A DNA stretch of 63,847 bases from JADHUC01 sp964617665. GTDB lineage: Bacteria; Planctomycetota; Planctomycetia; Pirellulales; Pirellulaceae. The stretch is taken from assembly GCA_964617665.1 (NCBI GenBank), contig CAZUAH010000013.1:1-63847 (forward strand), in the 5' to 3' direction. The notes beneath the pieces are model-generated. The model searched no databases, was not told where the DNA came from, and saw only the letters and a program-made list of their open reading frames with translations. Position 1 is the stretch's first letter; each line of letters starts with the position of its first letter. The position numbers were made by a program, and so were the translations under genes. Shown here piece by piece: positions 52,475-61,675 of the stretch.

Positions 52475-53407
52475 ATGCCGCGCCCAATAAGCAAAGTCGC
52501 ACCGGGATGGTGGGACTACACGACGTTGGAGCAGGAGATTATTGACGATGCCGCCAAGCTGACCGCGAAGGCGTTGGCCAAACTCTCGCGGCCGGGATTC
52601 AAGGTCGTCATGTACGACACGTTGGAGGAATTCTATCTGGCCGAAGCGTTGGAATACATCAACGCTTGGCGGCAGTCTACCCCAGACAATCCAGTTGGGA
52701 TCTGCGGGCCTATCGGTCCGACGGAACAACTTCCATTGGTCGCGCGACTGGTCAACGATTTGGGTCTTGACGTGCGCAGTGCCCATTTCTGGGGCATGGA
52801 CGAATGGGTCGACGCCGAAAGCAATCCCGTGCCGGTGACGCATCCGCTGAGCTTTGCCAAGGCCGACATGGAGTTGTGCTTCAAGCGGATCGACCGCAAA
52901 CTGCGGATGCCCAACTCAAACCTGCACTTTCCGGTCGGCGACCTTAATGTCTACTCCAAGAGCTACGACCACATCCGATGCGCTGTCATGCAAGGCGGGC
53001 AAGGCGAAGTGAAGCACTGGGCGTTCAACGATCCGCCCAAACGATCCGGCAAGTACAAAAGCGAACCGCCGCCGCCTGAGGTCTACCGCAAGCTGAAGAC
53101 CCGTGTTACCGACTTGCACCCCATGACGATTATCCAAAATGCCCGCACGTCGGGCGGCGGTCACGTGTCGCTAGTACCGACCAGAGCGGCCACGGTCGGC
53201 CCGGTGGAGACGTGGAAAGCGGAGAAGGTCTCCATCTGGCAGGCAGGCTGCCACGACAATCCGTTTGGCATGCGGTTGACTACGTTGATGATCGCCAAAG
53301 GGATCGCCGACAGCGCCGTTCCCATGTCACTGTTGGCCGATCATCCCCACGTCCAATTCAGCTTCTACCGACACGGCATCGGCGCGGTCGGAGCTGAGAT
53401 GCACTGA
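52475..53407 (+). CDS. Glucosamine-6-phosphate deaminase-like (NagB fold) protein
   Basis: The 310-residue product has the NagB/SugarP-isomerase fold: phosphate-binding region VGICGPIGPTEQLPLVARL, the catalytic-base region WGMDEWV (the Asp corresponds to NagB Asp72) and a variant of GIGxDGHIAFNEP reading GGQGEVKHWAFNDPP. In that motif the Asp that helps ring opening is Val and the final Glu is Asp, while the His is kept. It may be a divergent deaminase/isomerase or a different sugar-phosphate enzyme. No signal peptide. A palindromic hairpin lies between it and the convergent TPP-enzyme gene. Confidence 0.75.
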   Translation: MPRPISKVAPGWWDYTTLEQEIIDDAAKLTAKALAKLSRPGFKVVMYDTLEEFYLAEALEYINAWRQSTPDNPVGICGPIGPTEQLPLVARLVNDLGLDVRSAHFWGMDEWVDAESNPVPVTHPLSFAKADMELCFKRIDRKLRMPNSNLHFPVGDLNVYSKSYDHIRCAVMQGGQGEVKHWAFNDPPKRSGKYKSEPPPPEVYRKLKTRVTDLHPMTIIQNARTSGGGHVSLVPTRAATVGPVETWKAEKVSIWQAGCHDNPFGMRLTTLMIAKGIADSAVPMSLLADHPHVQFSFYRHGIGAVGAEMH

Positions 53408-53438
53408 GCGGCCGACGTTCTGATTTGAACATCGGAAA

Positions 53439-53508
53439 GGGAGGGCGAGGCACCTGCCGAGCCGTGACGTCGCGAAAGATGTCGGCTCAGCGGGAGCTTC
53501 GCCCTCCC
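53439..53508. terminator. Long palindrome between convergent genes
   Basis: Arms at 53439-53464 and 53483-53508 (GGGAGGGCGAGG... / ...CGCCCTCCC) match at 22 of 26 positions around an 18-base loop. It lies 32 bases after the NagB-like stop and 24 before the TPP-enzyme stop, so it can serve as a bidirectional terminator. It is also REP-like in form. Confidence 0.65.
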
Positions 53509-53531
53509 TGTTGTGCGAATGCGATGTGCTC

Positions 53532-55166
53532 TCAGCCCACGGGGCTGCCCGGTACGATCGGCACGTGGATTACGGTGGGACGGTCGGCCACAAGCGCTTC
53601 TTGCAGGGCCGGCACAAGGTCCACTTTGCTCTCGACTCGCACGCCACGGCAACCGAACCCTTCCGCGACCTGATCCAGGCGAGTGGGGCCGAGGGTGCTG
53701 TATAGCGGTTCGCCGTACCTTTGCACATGGCCACTGACCGATATGCCCCAGCGCTCGTCGTCGGCCACAACCGCGACGAATGGGAGCCCCTGTCGTGCGG
53801 CGCATTCCAGTTCCGCTACAGTGAACGTGAACGAGCCGTCGCCGGATAGGAGGATAACAGGACGTTCGGGATACAGAGCCCGTGCGGCTAAGGCTCCTGG
53901 AAGACCCCAGCCGATTACGCCGCTGGCTCCGCACGTGACCCAATGCCCTGGAGCTCGGTCCAGCAGCAATTGGTGATACCACTGACCGATGTTGCCACCG
54001 TCGACCAACATCACGGTGTCGTCGATCAGCACCTCGCCAATCGCCAACACGACATCGCGGGCATTGGTTCCGGCTGGCAACCTGTCGGCCGCTTCCAGGC
54101 ATGTCTGGCGATAGGCGTCGCGTCGTTGGCGAGCCTCCATCAGCCAGTCAGTTGTTGGCGGACAATCCGCTTGCCGACAAGCTTCCACCAATTGCCCAAG
54201 CACGACGCCCGGTGCCGCATGGATGCTCAGTTGCGCCTCCAGCCCGCATCGCAACTGTTGTTCGTCCGAATGAATCCGGATCACCACCGCATCGGGTGAT
54301 ATGACGGGCGGCGAAAGCTGGCCGACTCGGTAGTCGAAGTCCGCACCGGCCATGATGATCAAGTCCGCATCCGGCAACAAACGCGCCCCGCCGGTCGCTG
54401 CGCCGATGACTCCCATGAACTCGTCAATCCGTTCCGGCACACTGCCGCGATCCCAAATGGGCAGCACCGTGGGCATTTGTTGTTGGCGAACGAAATCCAT
54501 CAGTGCCTGTTCGCCGAGCGAATAGTAGACGCCGCTACCGGCCGCCAGTACCGGACGACTAGCCGATCGAATCAGTCGAACCGCCTCGTCGATCAAATCG
54601 GCTGGAGCGGCCGCCATGTGGCGCACCTCGCCCAAACGCGTGGTGGATCGCAGTACCTGCCCCGGGTCCACATCTGCCGAGGCCACGTCGATAGGCAGTG
54701 ACAGATGCACCGGGCCGGGGCGACCGGTGGTCGCCGCGGTAAACGCCTCGTGCACGATCTGGGGCACTCGGTCCGGAACGTCGACCAAACGGGCATACTT
54801 GCAGATCGGCGCGGCCATGGGCACGGGGTTGAAATCCTGAAAGTCTCCCACGCCGAGTTTTGCCAGCGGTGTGATGCCGGTGATCAGAAGCATTGGCGCA
54901 CCATCAAACCACGCGTTCAGTACGCCGGTCAGAGCATTTGCATGTGCAACTGCACCGCTGACCGCACACACGCCCACCGATCGCGTTAGTCGGCCCGTGA
55001 CTTCGGCCATGTAAGATGCCGCCTGCTCGTTCCGTACGTCGATCATGCGCATGCCGGCTCGACGACAAGCCAGATAGAAAGGGTCCAGCCCGTGACCGTT
55101 CAACGTTGCGACGAACGGAACGCCGCGCGCCTGTAGTTCTTCCACCAATAGGTCCGCCGCCGTCAT
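53532..55166 (-). CDS. Thiamine-pyrophosphate-dependent enzyme (acetolactate-synthase/benzoylformate-decarboxylase family)
   Basis: The 544-residue product has the three-domain layout of this family: PYR domain with the cofactor-activating Glu (RNEQAASYMAEV, about 50-60), a central domain (about 190-330), and the PP domain with the metal/diphosphate motif GDGSFTFTVAELECAARQGL then VAVVADD. It probably acts on a 2-keto acid; acetolactate synthase, decarboxylase or lyase activity cannot be told apart here. No signal peptide. ATG 55166 has GGAGGA upstream and is preferred over 55181. It is transcribed divergently from the ceramidase-like gene. Confidence 0.88.
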   Translation of the reverse strand: MTAADLLVEELQARGVPFVATLNGHGLDPFYLACRRAGMRMIDVRNEQAASYMAEVTGRLTRSVGVCAVSGAVAHANALTGVLNAWFDGAPMLLITGITPLAKLGVGDFQDFNPVPMAAPICKYARLVDVPDRVPQIVHEAFTAATTGRPGPVHLSLPIDVASADVDPGQVLRSTTRLGEVRHMAAAPADLIDEAVRLIRSASRPVLAAGSGVYYSLGEQALMDFVRQQQMPTVLPIWDRGSVPERIDEFMGVIGAATGGARLLPDADLIIMAGADFDYRVGQLSPPVISPDAVVIRIHSDEQQLRCGLEAQLSIHAAPGVVLGQLVEACRQADCPPTTDWLMEARQRRDAYRQTCLEAADRLPAGTNARDVVLAIGEVLIDDTVMLVDGGNIGQWYHQLLLDRAPGHWVTCGASGVIGWGLPGALAARALYPERPVILLSGDGSFTFTVAELECAARQGLPFVAVVADDERWGISVSGHVQRYGEPLYSTLGPTRLDQVAEGFGCRGVRVESKVDLVPALQEALVADRPTVIHVPIVPGSPVG

Positions 55167-55379
55167 TGATAAGTCCTCCATTCGTTCCGCCGCATGGGTT
55201 TCTTTCGGGCAGGTCGCCTCCGGAGAGTTGCGGGCGACGATCAGGCTACGCTATTCTCACATCTTCGTGAGAGCGCGTCCAGTTTCTACGGCGATCTATC
55301 ACCTACGAAGGTCGACTTTCGCCAGCGGTTCGTGTTCAATAGGAACTTGATCGTGACTCAACGGAGGGATCAGCAAATC

Positions 55380-56723
55380 ATGGAGACAAAACCGATGAAG
55401 AAGCAGACTCTATCGACAACCGCGTTCCTTCAACTCGCCGTCATCACATTGCTGACGCACGCAATGGTCGACCGAGCATTGTCAGCAGAGACCGTGGCGG
55501 TGGGTGTTGCGGAAGTCGATATAACGCCCGAGACTCCGATACGGATGTACGGGTATGGGGCGAGAAAGACCGAATCGGAGGGAGTCGCTGGACGGTTGAG
55601 AGCGAAAGCGTTGGCATTTGGCAGCGACGAAGGTGGCGGTTTGGCTGTCATGCTGTGCGTCGATTGCGGAGCCGTACCGGACGACTTGCGAGAGAGGGTG
55701 TTCCAAAAGGTGACGGCCAAGAACCGCATCGCGCCAGAACGATTCGTGTTGTGCAACTCGCACAATCACTCGGGACCCAACCTGAAGGGCATGGGCTCGA
55801 TCTCGGGAGAAGAACACGAACGGTTGGGCGACTATGCCCGTCAGTTAGAAAAGCGTTTGGTAGACGTGGTTCTCGAAGCCATCGATGCGCGCAAACCCGG
55901 TCAACTGGCCTTGGCACGAGGCACAGTTGGCTTCGCCGCCAACCGGCGCGTGTTGAAAGACGGCAAGTGGTCCGGGTTCGGTGCCGTCCCGGATGGAGCG
56001 GCAGACCATTGTCTTTCGTTGCTGAAAGTGACGCGCGACGACGGCACACTGGTCGCCTTGGTAGCGGGCTACGCGTGCCATTGCACGACGTTGCGGGGGA
56101 ACTTCAAGCAGATCCACGGCGACTGGGCTGCTTGCGCTCAGCAATACATCGAGCAAGACCATCCGGGCGCGATGGCTCTGATAACGATCGGCTGCGGCGC
56201 CGACTCGGACCCCTGTCCGCACAGCACAGTTGCTCTGTGCGAACAACACGGCCGCGCATTGGCGGACGAGGTGAAGCGGCTCGTTGGCGATTCCTGGGAA
56301 CCGATCGATCCCAGTCTGGCAGCGAAGCAGTCAATCCTGAAAGTGTCTTTTCTCGCCGCACCCGATCCGGAGAAATCCGGAGAAGAGCCGCGGTCCACGA
56401 AGCCCTTCCGCATCGTCACGTGGACGTTCGGCAGCGATCTGGCCATGGTATTCTTCTCGGACGAGGTGGTTGTCGATTACGCCTTGCGTCTGAAACGCGA
56501 ATTGGATGCAAGCCGGCTGTGGATCAATGCCTACACGAACGACGTGTCGTGCTACATCGTGTCCAAGCGGCTGATCACCGAGGGCGGCTACGAAGTGAGA
56601 AACTCGTTGAGTTCGCGCGTCACCCGCGGGCAACCGGAGAAGCTGGAGCCGGCTATGGAAGACCGCATCGTCGACCGCGTCAAGTCGATGCTGCCGGACA
56701 GCTTCCACGCATCGACGAAATAG
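55380..56723 (+). CDS. Exported neutral-ceramidase-like hydrolase
   Basis: The product is about 447 residues: a signal peptide and then a domain like the N-terminal part of neutral/alkaline ceramidases (VGVAEVDITPETPIRMYGYG, FVLCNSHNHSGPNLKGM with the His pair, and GYACHCTTLRGNFKQIHGDW). In ceramidases such His residues bind zinc. Many planctomycete proteins of this type lack ceramidase activity, and the substrate here is unknown. The start is ATG 55380 or 55395; GGAGG lies 12 bases before the first and GGAG 9 before the second. Confidence 0.8.
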   Translation: METKPMKKQTLSTTAFLQLAVITLLTHAMVDRALSAETVAVGVAEVDITPETPIRMYGYGARKTESEGVAGRLRAKALAFGSDEGGGLAVMLCVDCGAVPDDLRERVFQKVTAKNRIAPERFVLCNSHNHSGPNLKGMGSISGEEHERLGDYARQLEKRLVDVVLEAIDARKPGQLALARGTVGFAANRRVLKDGKWSGFGAVPDGAADHCLSLLKVTRDDGTLVALVAGYACHCTTLRGNFKQIHGDWAACAQQYIEQDHPGAMALITIGCGADSDPCPHSTVALCEQHGRALADEVKRLVGDSWEPIDPSLAAKQSILKVSFLAAPDPEKSGEEPRSTKPFRIVTWTFGSDLAMVFFSDEVVVDYALRLKRELDASRLWINAYTNDVSCYIVSKRLITEGGYEVRNSLSSRVTRGQPEKLEPAMEDRIVDRVKSMLPDSFHASTK

Positions 56724-56758
56724 GCCTACGTCCACAAGACATACAGAGGCATGCACAA

Positions 56759-56824
56759 TTCGTTGCCGTCCTGAATTCGTTGGGAACCTTCCGCTTTTCC
56801 CAGCGAATTCAGGACGGCAACGAA
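56759..56824. terminator. 27-bp near-perfect inverted repeat between convergent genes
   Basis: Arms at 56759-56785 and 56798-56824 (TTCGTTGCCGTCCTGAATTC...) match at 26 of 27 positions around a 12-base loop. It lies between the ceramidase-like stop (56723) and the transglutaminase-like stop (56851), so it fits a bidirectional terminator; its length also resembles the dispersed palindromes elsewhere in the window. Confidence 0.75.
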
Positions 56825-56850
56825 CAGAACTGGCCGTCGCGAAGCCGGGC

Positions 56851-58158
56851 TTATTTTTCCTCGGTAAACTCGATCAGCGTCGAGTACGAATCGTCGTCTG
56901 GAGACGTCTTGGCATTCACGCGAACACGCGCGCCGTCCGGAATTGTCGCCTTCACTTGATACACGCGCTTGTCTTCCAGGCTGGGCACCAGATCGAGCCA
57001 CGGTTCGTCGTCGACCGCAAGGCTGACGTCATGGGCGTCGTGCAATCGTACTTTGAAGAGTAATGGCTTGTTGGTCGCCAGCGGCGTGTACAGCGGGCTG
57101 TAGAGATGCCCTCGCATCCGGCCGAACCAGCCGTATGTTTCCGGGAAGGTCCTTGTGGTGCCTGAGGTCGACCGAAAATCCAGATCTGCTACCAGATCCA
57201 TCGACTCTGTGTCGCCAAGCGGGCGGCAGTACAGCTTGACGCAATAGCGACCTGCGTTTGGGAACGTCACGAATACTCGACACGATCGATCCTCGCGCTG
57301 AACGAGCGTACGTCGTGGCAATTCCTGGTCGTCTGCCGTCAGCAGCTTGGCCATCATGTCGGCCTCGTGCGAGAACCGTATCAGAAACTGCACGGATTCC
57401 CCCGCGCGTGTAACTCGCGACAGCTTGGTCCCCAAACGGAGCCCGTGGTCAAAGAAAACACCCCGCAGATACGGCAGACTTCTGAACTGTTCGGCCGTCA
57501 GAGGCGCGGACAGCAGTTGCCATCGTGGCTCTTTCGGCAAGTGTGTGTAGACGAAATTCTCCGGATCCATAAACAGATAGGTCGTGCAATATTCCTTCTT
57601 GTACGATCTTCCGTCAACGTGTCCGGCGTCCCAGGTCACGTCCACCAGATACCAACGTTCGTTGATGTAGATCGCATTCCAGACATGGTTCTCTTGGTCC
57701 GTATCGGTGTTGCGGCCCGTGGCGAAACTGTATCCGCGACCGTAGCCGGAGATCGTTCGGCACGGTATCCCCGCCAGCGCACACATTTCCTCCATCAGGC
57801 TGCCGTAGCCATGACAGACACCGCGACGTTGCTTGAGCGTGCCGAGACCGGACGATTCGATCTCGTCGTAGGAGAAATACGCCTCCACGTCATACGCGAT
57901 GTTATCCGCAACCCAGTCGTGCAGAATTTTCACTTTGTGGAAACCATCGCGTCCGCCCGCCGCGAGGAACCGCACCAATGATTCCAGGTGTTTGTCCGGG
58001 TCGTCAAATACTCCTCGCTGGATTGCGGCCGGGACTGCGCGTGCCCGTGGATCTAGCAAGCCGGTGCGATATTGCGCCGGTTCTCCAGCGGTGCTTGGGC
58101 CAGGTGTTCCCAAGACAAACAATAGGAAAGCAGAAAAGATTAGTAGGCGATCGGGCAT
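56851..58158 (-). CDS. Exported transglutaminase-like protein
   Basis: The 435-residue product has a signal peptide (1-25) and a transglutaminase-like domain (about 45-180) with the catalytic trio Cys115 (RRGVCHGYGSLMEEMC), His158 (ENHVWNAIY) and Asp173 (YLVDVTWDAG). This is the KY/Cyk3-type arrangement. A beta-rich region follows (about 230-430). Family members act as cysteine proteases or cross-linkers. It converges on the ceramidase-like gene with the 27-bp hairpin between. Confidence 0.85.
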   Translation of the reverse strand: MPDRLLIFSAFLLFVLGTPGPSTAGEPAQYRTGLLDPRARAVPAAIQRGVFDDPDKHLESLVRFLAAGGRDGFHKVKILHDWVADNIAYDVEAYFSYDEIESSGLGTLKQRRGVCHGYGSLMEEMCALAGIPCRTISGYGRGYSFATGRNTDTDQENHVWNAIYINERWYLVDVTWDAGHVDGRSYKKEYCTTYLFMDPENFVYTHLPKEPRWQLLSAPLTAEQFRSLPYLRGVFFDHGLRLGTKLSRVTRAGESVQFLIRFSHEADMMAKLLTADDQELPRRTLVQREDRSCRVFVTFPNAGRYCVKLYCRPLGDTESMDLVADLDFRSTSGTTRTFPETYGWFGRMRGHLYSPLYTPLATNKPLLFKVRLHDAHDVSLAVDDEPWLDLVPSLEDKRVYQVKATIPDGARVRVNAKTSPDDDSYSTLIEFTEEK

Positions 58159-58306
58159 ATATGGAGGACCTATGGAGTGTCGATGCGTACGGCGTCATTC
58201 TATCGGCTCCGAAGCCTATACAACAACCGTCCAGACGTTCGGGACTTCGCGTCCTTTGCGACCTTCTGTTCAAGAGACTGATCTCGACCGCTGACTCAAC
58301 CCTGTC

Positions 58307-59308
58307 CTACTCGTAGAACTCGTCCGGCTTCAATTCGCCGAACCGGACGGTTGCCGTCCCCCGAAGATGCTTGCGCAGCTCCAGGCAGAAATGGCACTTG
58401 CTGATGTAGCCGTTTGCGTCAGGCCGGAAGTCCGATGCCAGGTCACTCCACACGGCAAAAGGCCCCCCCTCCCACAGTCGCCAAAACACTGGATGAGTCT
58501 CCACAGAGATCCTGGGGTGGAGATCTTCAATGGATGCGACCGAAATACCCGGACAATGCCCCGAATACAGATTGCCGAAGGGGTCGATATGGAAATGATG
58601 TGTGCTGGCCAACGTTCCTTTGCACGAAGAGCCTTCGAAGGATTCGGCCGGAAGTCGGGGAATCCCCGACTGCAATCGCTCGGCGCATCGGCCGCTGGGG
58701 GTCAGGTAACCATGAACCTGCCAAAGCTCGCCGTTGTCCACACCGATCCCAAGCAGTTCGCAGCTCTGCTTCAACGTGTGGCGCCGGTCCTTGTCCAGCC
58801 CGCGATCCATTCTGGACAGCACATCAGGCGTCCAAATCAACACGCCACCGCGGCCGAACACATCCCACGCTGCGCGAACGGCAGCCTTGGTGTGCGACAG
58901 AGGCGTAAACTCGTTATGAAACAAGGACGCGCTAATCAGCACTCCATCCAGCCCCGCTCGCTGCAACCGTTCAAAGCCGTTTCGAGCCGTCTCTTCATCG
59001 CGACACCAGGACGCGTTGGTCTCCAGGTAATCTAGCGTCACATGGTGCTGCCGGGCTGACTGAATCGCGTAGACCAGCCGATCCCAGTTCAATGTCGCCT
59101 CCCCGCCTGCAAGATGCACGCCGCTCAGCCGCGGCTCGCGCGCCAGGGCGGCGAAAGTTGCATCGATCTGTTCTGCCGGAGCGAAATGCGGCTCGTGCCG
59201 CGGCGAGCACCGATACAGGCAGTGCTTGCACGCATTGGTACATCGATAAGTGAGCATCACGCCACCGGAAACCAACGGCGGAATGGTAGCAGACTGCTGG
59301 GCAATCAT
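58307..59308 (-). CDS. Radical SAM protein with C-terminal cysteine cluster
   Basis: The 333-residue product has the radical SAM motif C23xxxC27xxC30 (YRCTNACKHCLYRC) and GVHLAGGEATL, the GGE motif. Cysteines late in the protein (SSCKGTL, GHCPG, SKCHFCLELRKH) suggest a SPASM/twitch-type second cluster. Such proteins often modify peptides. No precursor peptide is recognisable nearby. The start at ATG 59308 shortens the frame opening at 59368; neither has a strong ribosome site. Confidence 0.82.
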   Translation of the reverse strand: MIAQQSATIPPLVSGGVMLTYRCTNACKHCLYRCSPRHEPHFAPAEQIDATFAALAREPRLSGVHLAGGEATLNWDRLVYAIQSARQHHVTLDYLETNASWCRDEETARNGFERLQRAGLDGVLISASLFHNEFTPLSHTKAAVRAAWDVFGRGGVLIWTPDVLSRMDRGLDKDRRHTLKQSCELLGIGVDNGELWQVHGYLTPSGRCAERLQSGIPRLPAESFEGSSCKGTLASTHHFHIDPFGNLYSGHCPGISVASIEDLHPRISVETHPVFWRLWEGGPFAVWSDLASDFRPDANGYISKCHFCLELRKHLRGTATVRFGELKPDEFYE

Positions 59309-59760
59309 CGGCGGCTTGGAAATGGAGGAATCGAAGCGACTGGGCCACGTACACCTTACCTGCACCACAAGGATACTGCCAAGCCCACGTCCAGGGACGT
59401 GGGGACGTGGGCATGCAGATGCCGCTTCCCGGAAGACGGCGAACGCTTCGTGCAGCTATTTGCCCACCGCCCTAACCAAGACCTTTCCGACCAGGCAGCC
59501 GAACTGACCTTCGTCGACATGGACACCTTCCTGGCTACCTCCTGATGCTCACCGATGCACGGCCAGCACGGACACGGCGCGTGCAAGACGAGGGATCGCC
59601 CCGTAGTTCGCGGCCTGACAGGTCACCAACCTCGCGCCAGGACCGCCAAACAGCGGCCGGGATCCTGCCCCGTTGAATCAACATCTGCTCCTGGTACGAT
59701 CAACTCGGTGGCTGGGAAATCAAATTTCCTATCCTCTATCCTTCATAAGGAAGTTCAACC
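59309..59760. other. Divergent intergenic region with a possible gene remnant
   Basis: About 450 bases between the radical SAM gene and the broken GH-like gene. In plus frame 59420-59545 the stretch RFPEDGERFVQLFAHRPNQD and a following DQAAELTFVDMDTFLATS look protein-like but have no start; they may be a remnant. GCCCACGTCC (59383-59392) and its complement (59403-59412) form a small perfect inverted repeat. Confidence 0.35.
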
Positions 59761-61409
59761 ATGACGCGAATCGCTGCTGCCGTTGCTGCAACTGTTGTCG
59801 CCGCATGTTTGCCGGGGGTGGGGTGGGCATCGGACCATGTGCTCACGATCACCGAGCCGGTTTTGCACCCGGAGGACGGGCCGCTTTTGGGTAACGGCGA
59901 CCTGTCGGTCAGTGTGTACCAGACGCGGGACAAGATCGTCTGGCGATTCGGCAAGGGCGACGTGTGGGATCGGCGCCTCGACCGAAGCGAAGACCCGGTT
60001 GCCCCGCACATCAAGGAGATCGCTCACGGCATTGCGGGCGAAGGCTGGAAGTGTCCGCCGTACGGCACCGCGCCGCCTGTTGCTCTCCACGGAACTGACA
60101 ACCCTGAGCGAATGAAGGAACTCTGCAAAGGTGCCCCGCCAAGTTATGTCAAACGGCCGTATCCCTGTCCGAAGCCGGTAGGCGAGCTGGCGCTCCATCT
60201 GCCGCCCGATTTGCCGCGGCTGTCCATTCGCCAAGAGCTTTCCATCGAGGAGGCGGTCCTTCGCGTTACCTGCTCGTCGGCGCTGGGCGTCGAGATCCGC
60301 TTGGAGTGCTTTATCCCGCCAAAGCCCAACGCCCTTGTCATGGACTGGGAAGTGGCGGGCTGGACCAAGGAGACGAAGATTGGGCACACCAAGCCGCCTG
60401 TTTGGTTCTCCCTTTACCGATGGGCGGATCCCCCGCTACGTGCCTTCGCCGAGCGGTACTTCGCCGAATACGGTCACGAGGCTTTCATCCGTTGGATGGA
60501 TCACGCGAAAGTTGATCCGCTGCCTTCCCCAAAGACCCGGACGCTCGATGGCCGTTGGGCCGTGGAGCAGAGCTTCCCGCCTGCCCCCACATTTCCCAAG
60601 GGATTCTCCTACCTGATGGCCCCGTTTTGTTCACAAGCCGACGCGGTGCCGATCGACATGGCCAGCAACGGCGAGGCGCGACTCCGGCTGATGCCCGATT
60701 CGAAGAGCAGCAGCGGGCGGCTTGTCGTGCTCGTTTCCACCAGCAGCGACCCCGGCGGCGCCGAGGCCGAACTTCAGCGAGTGTCCGCGCTCGTTTCCGA
60801 TTCGCTCGAGACGGTGCAACAGGCGTGGGAGGACGACTGTCGACGCGACGCGGCCGAGTTCTGGGCTCGCTCGGCCCTGGAGTGCGAGGACAAGCGTATC
60901 GAGACTCGTTGATGGCCATGCCCGCGCTTCGACACGGGGCCCTGGATCCGATGGGAGCTTACCGGGGGCTACGAAGGATCGTCGACCGCTGGCGACACCC
61001 AAACGGCCTGATTTGGGCGATGGCCATCGCCGACTATGGTCACGCCGGAGCATGGACGGAGACCTTGGGAATCTGTGGGCCGCTCGAGGAAATGATGCTC
61101 CAAAGCTACGGCCAAGTGATTCGGCTCTTCCCCCAATGGCCGAAAGACGTAGCCGCGCGGTTCACAACGTTCCGAGCCGAGGGCGCATTCCTGGTAAGCG
61201 CCGCTTGCTCTGACGGAGAGGTGATCGACGTGGAGGTATCGAGCGAAGCAGGCGGCCCGTGCCGATTCTACCCGCCGTGGGATGGGCTGCCCCGAGTCGA
61301 AACCGCCCAAGGGACACCCGTCCCGCTTGAGGAGTGGGCAGAGGGGATTCTCTCCTTCGATACCACGCCCGGCGCGAAGTACCGAATACTGCCCCCACAG
61401 CAACCTTGA
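59761..61409 (+). pseudogene. Broken exported GH95/DUF5703-like glycoside hydrolase (internal deletion)
   Basis: The first 383 residues (59761-60912) have a signal peptide and the N-terminal beta-sandwich of a GH95-like enzyme (EPVLHPEDGPLLGNGDLSVS). They end at RIETR followed by a stop. The remaining 160 or so residues lie in another frame (about 60904-61409), with HPNGLIWAMAIADYGHAGAW, EEMMLQSYGQVIRLFPQWPK and FTTFRAEGAFLVSAAC, which match the C-terminal domain of the same family. The whole catalytic barrel of several hundred residues that should lie between is missing. This is best explained by an internal deletion plus frameshift. Confidence 0.72.
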
Positions 61410-61675
61410 AACTTACGACTCGTAGCACGTTCAACGGTTCGTTTTTCCTTGCCATCAGCCCTTCGACGGACTCCCCGGGTTCGTCCACATCGAGAACCAA
61501 GTAGAATGTACTCGGGGATGGAAGCTGAAGAGAGACGCGGCTCAGCAAAAGGACCGCTGTCCTGGTCGTTCGAAGGACTACATGGACCTGTCGGATTCTT
61601 CTTTTCTTCTCCTTGCCAACGCCACTGCGGTGCATGGCTTGGTTCGAGTTCCTATTCCTGCATATCCCCTGTACC

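Noticed and set aside
59114..59545. Possible gene ending RFPEDGERFVQL...
   Set aside because: The protein-like part lacks a start codon and covers only about 45 residues; the first half is antisense to the radical SAM gene. Recorded only as a possible remnant.
60555..60900. Start of the frame that contains the C-terminal GH95-like part
   Set aside because: This stretch is an Arg-rich shadow of the upstream frame; only the part after about 60904 is coding-like.
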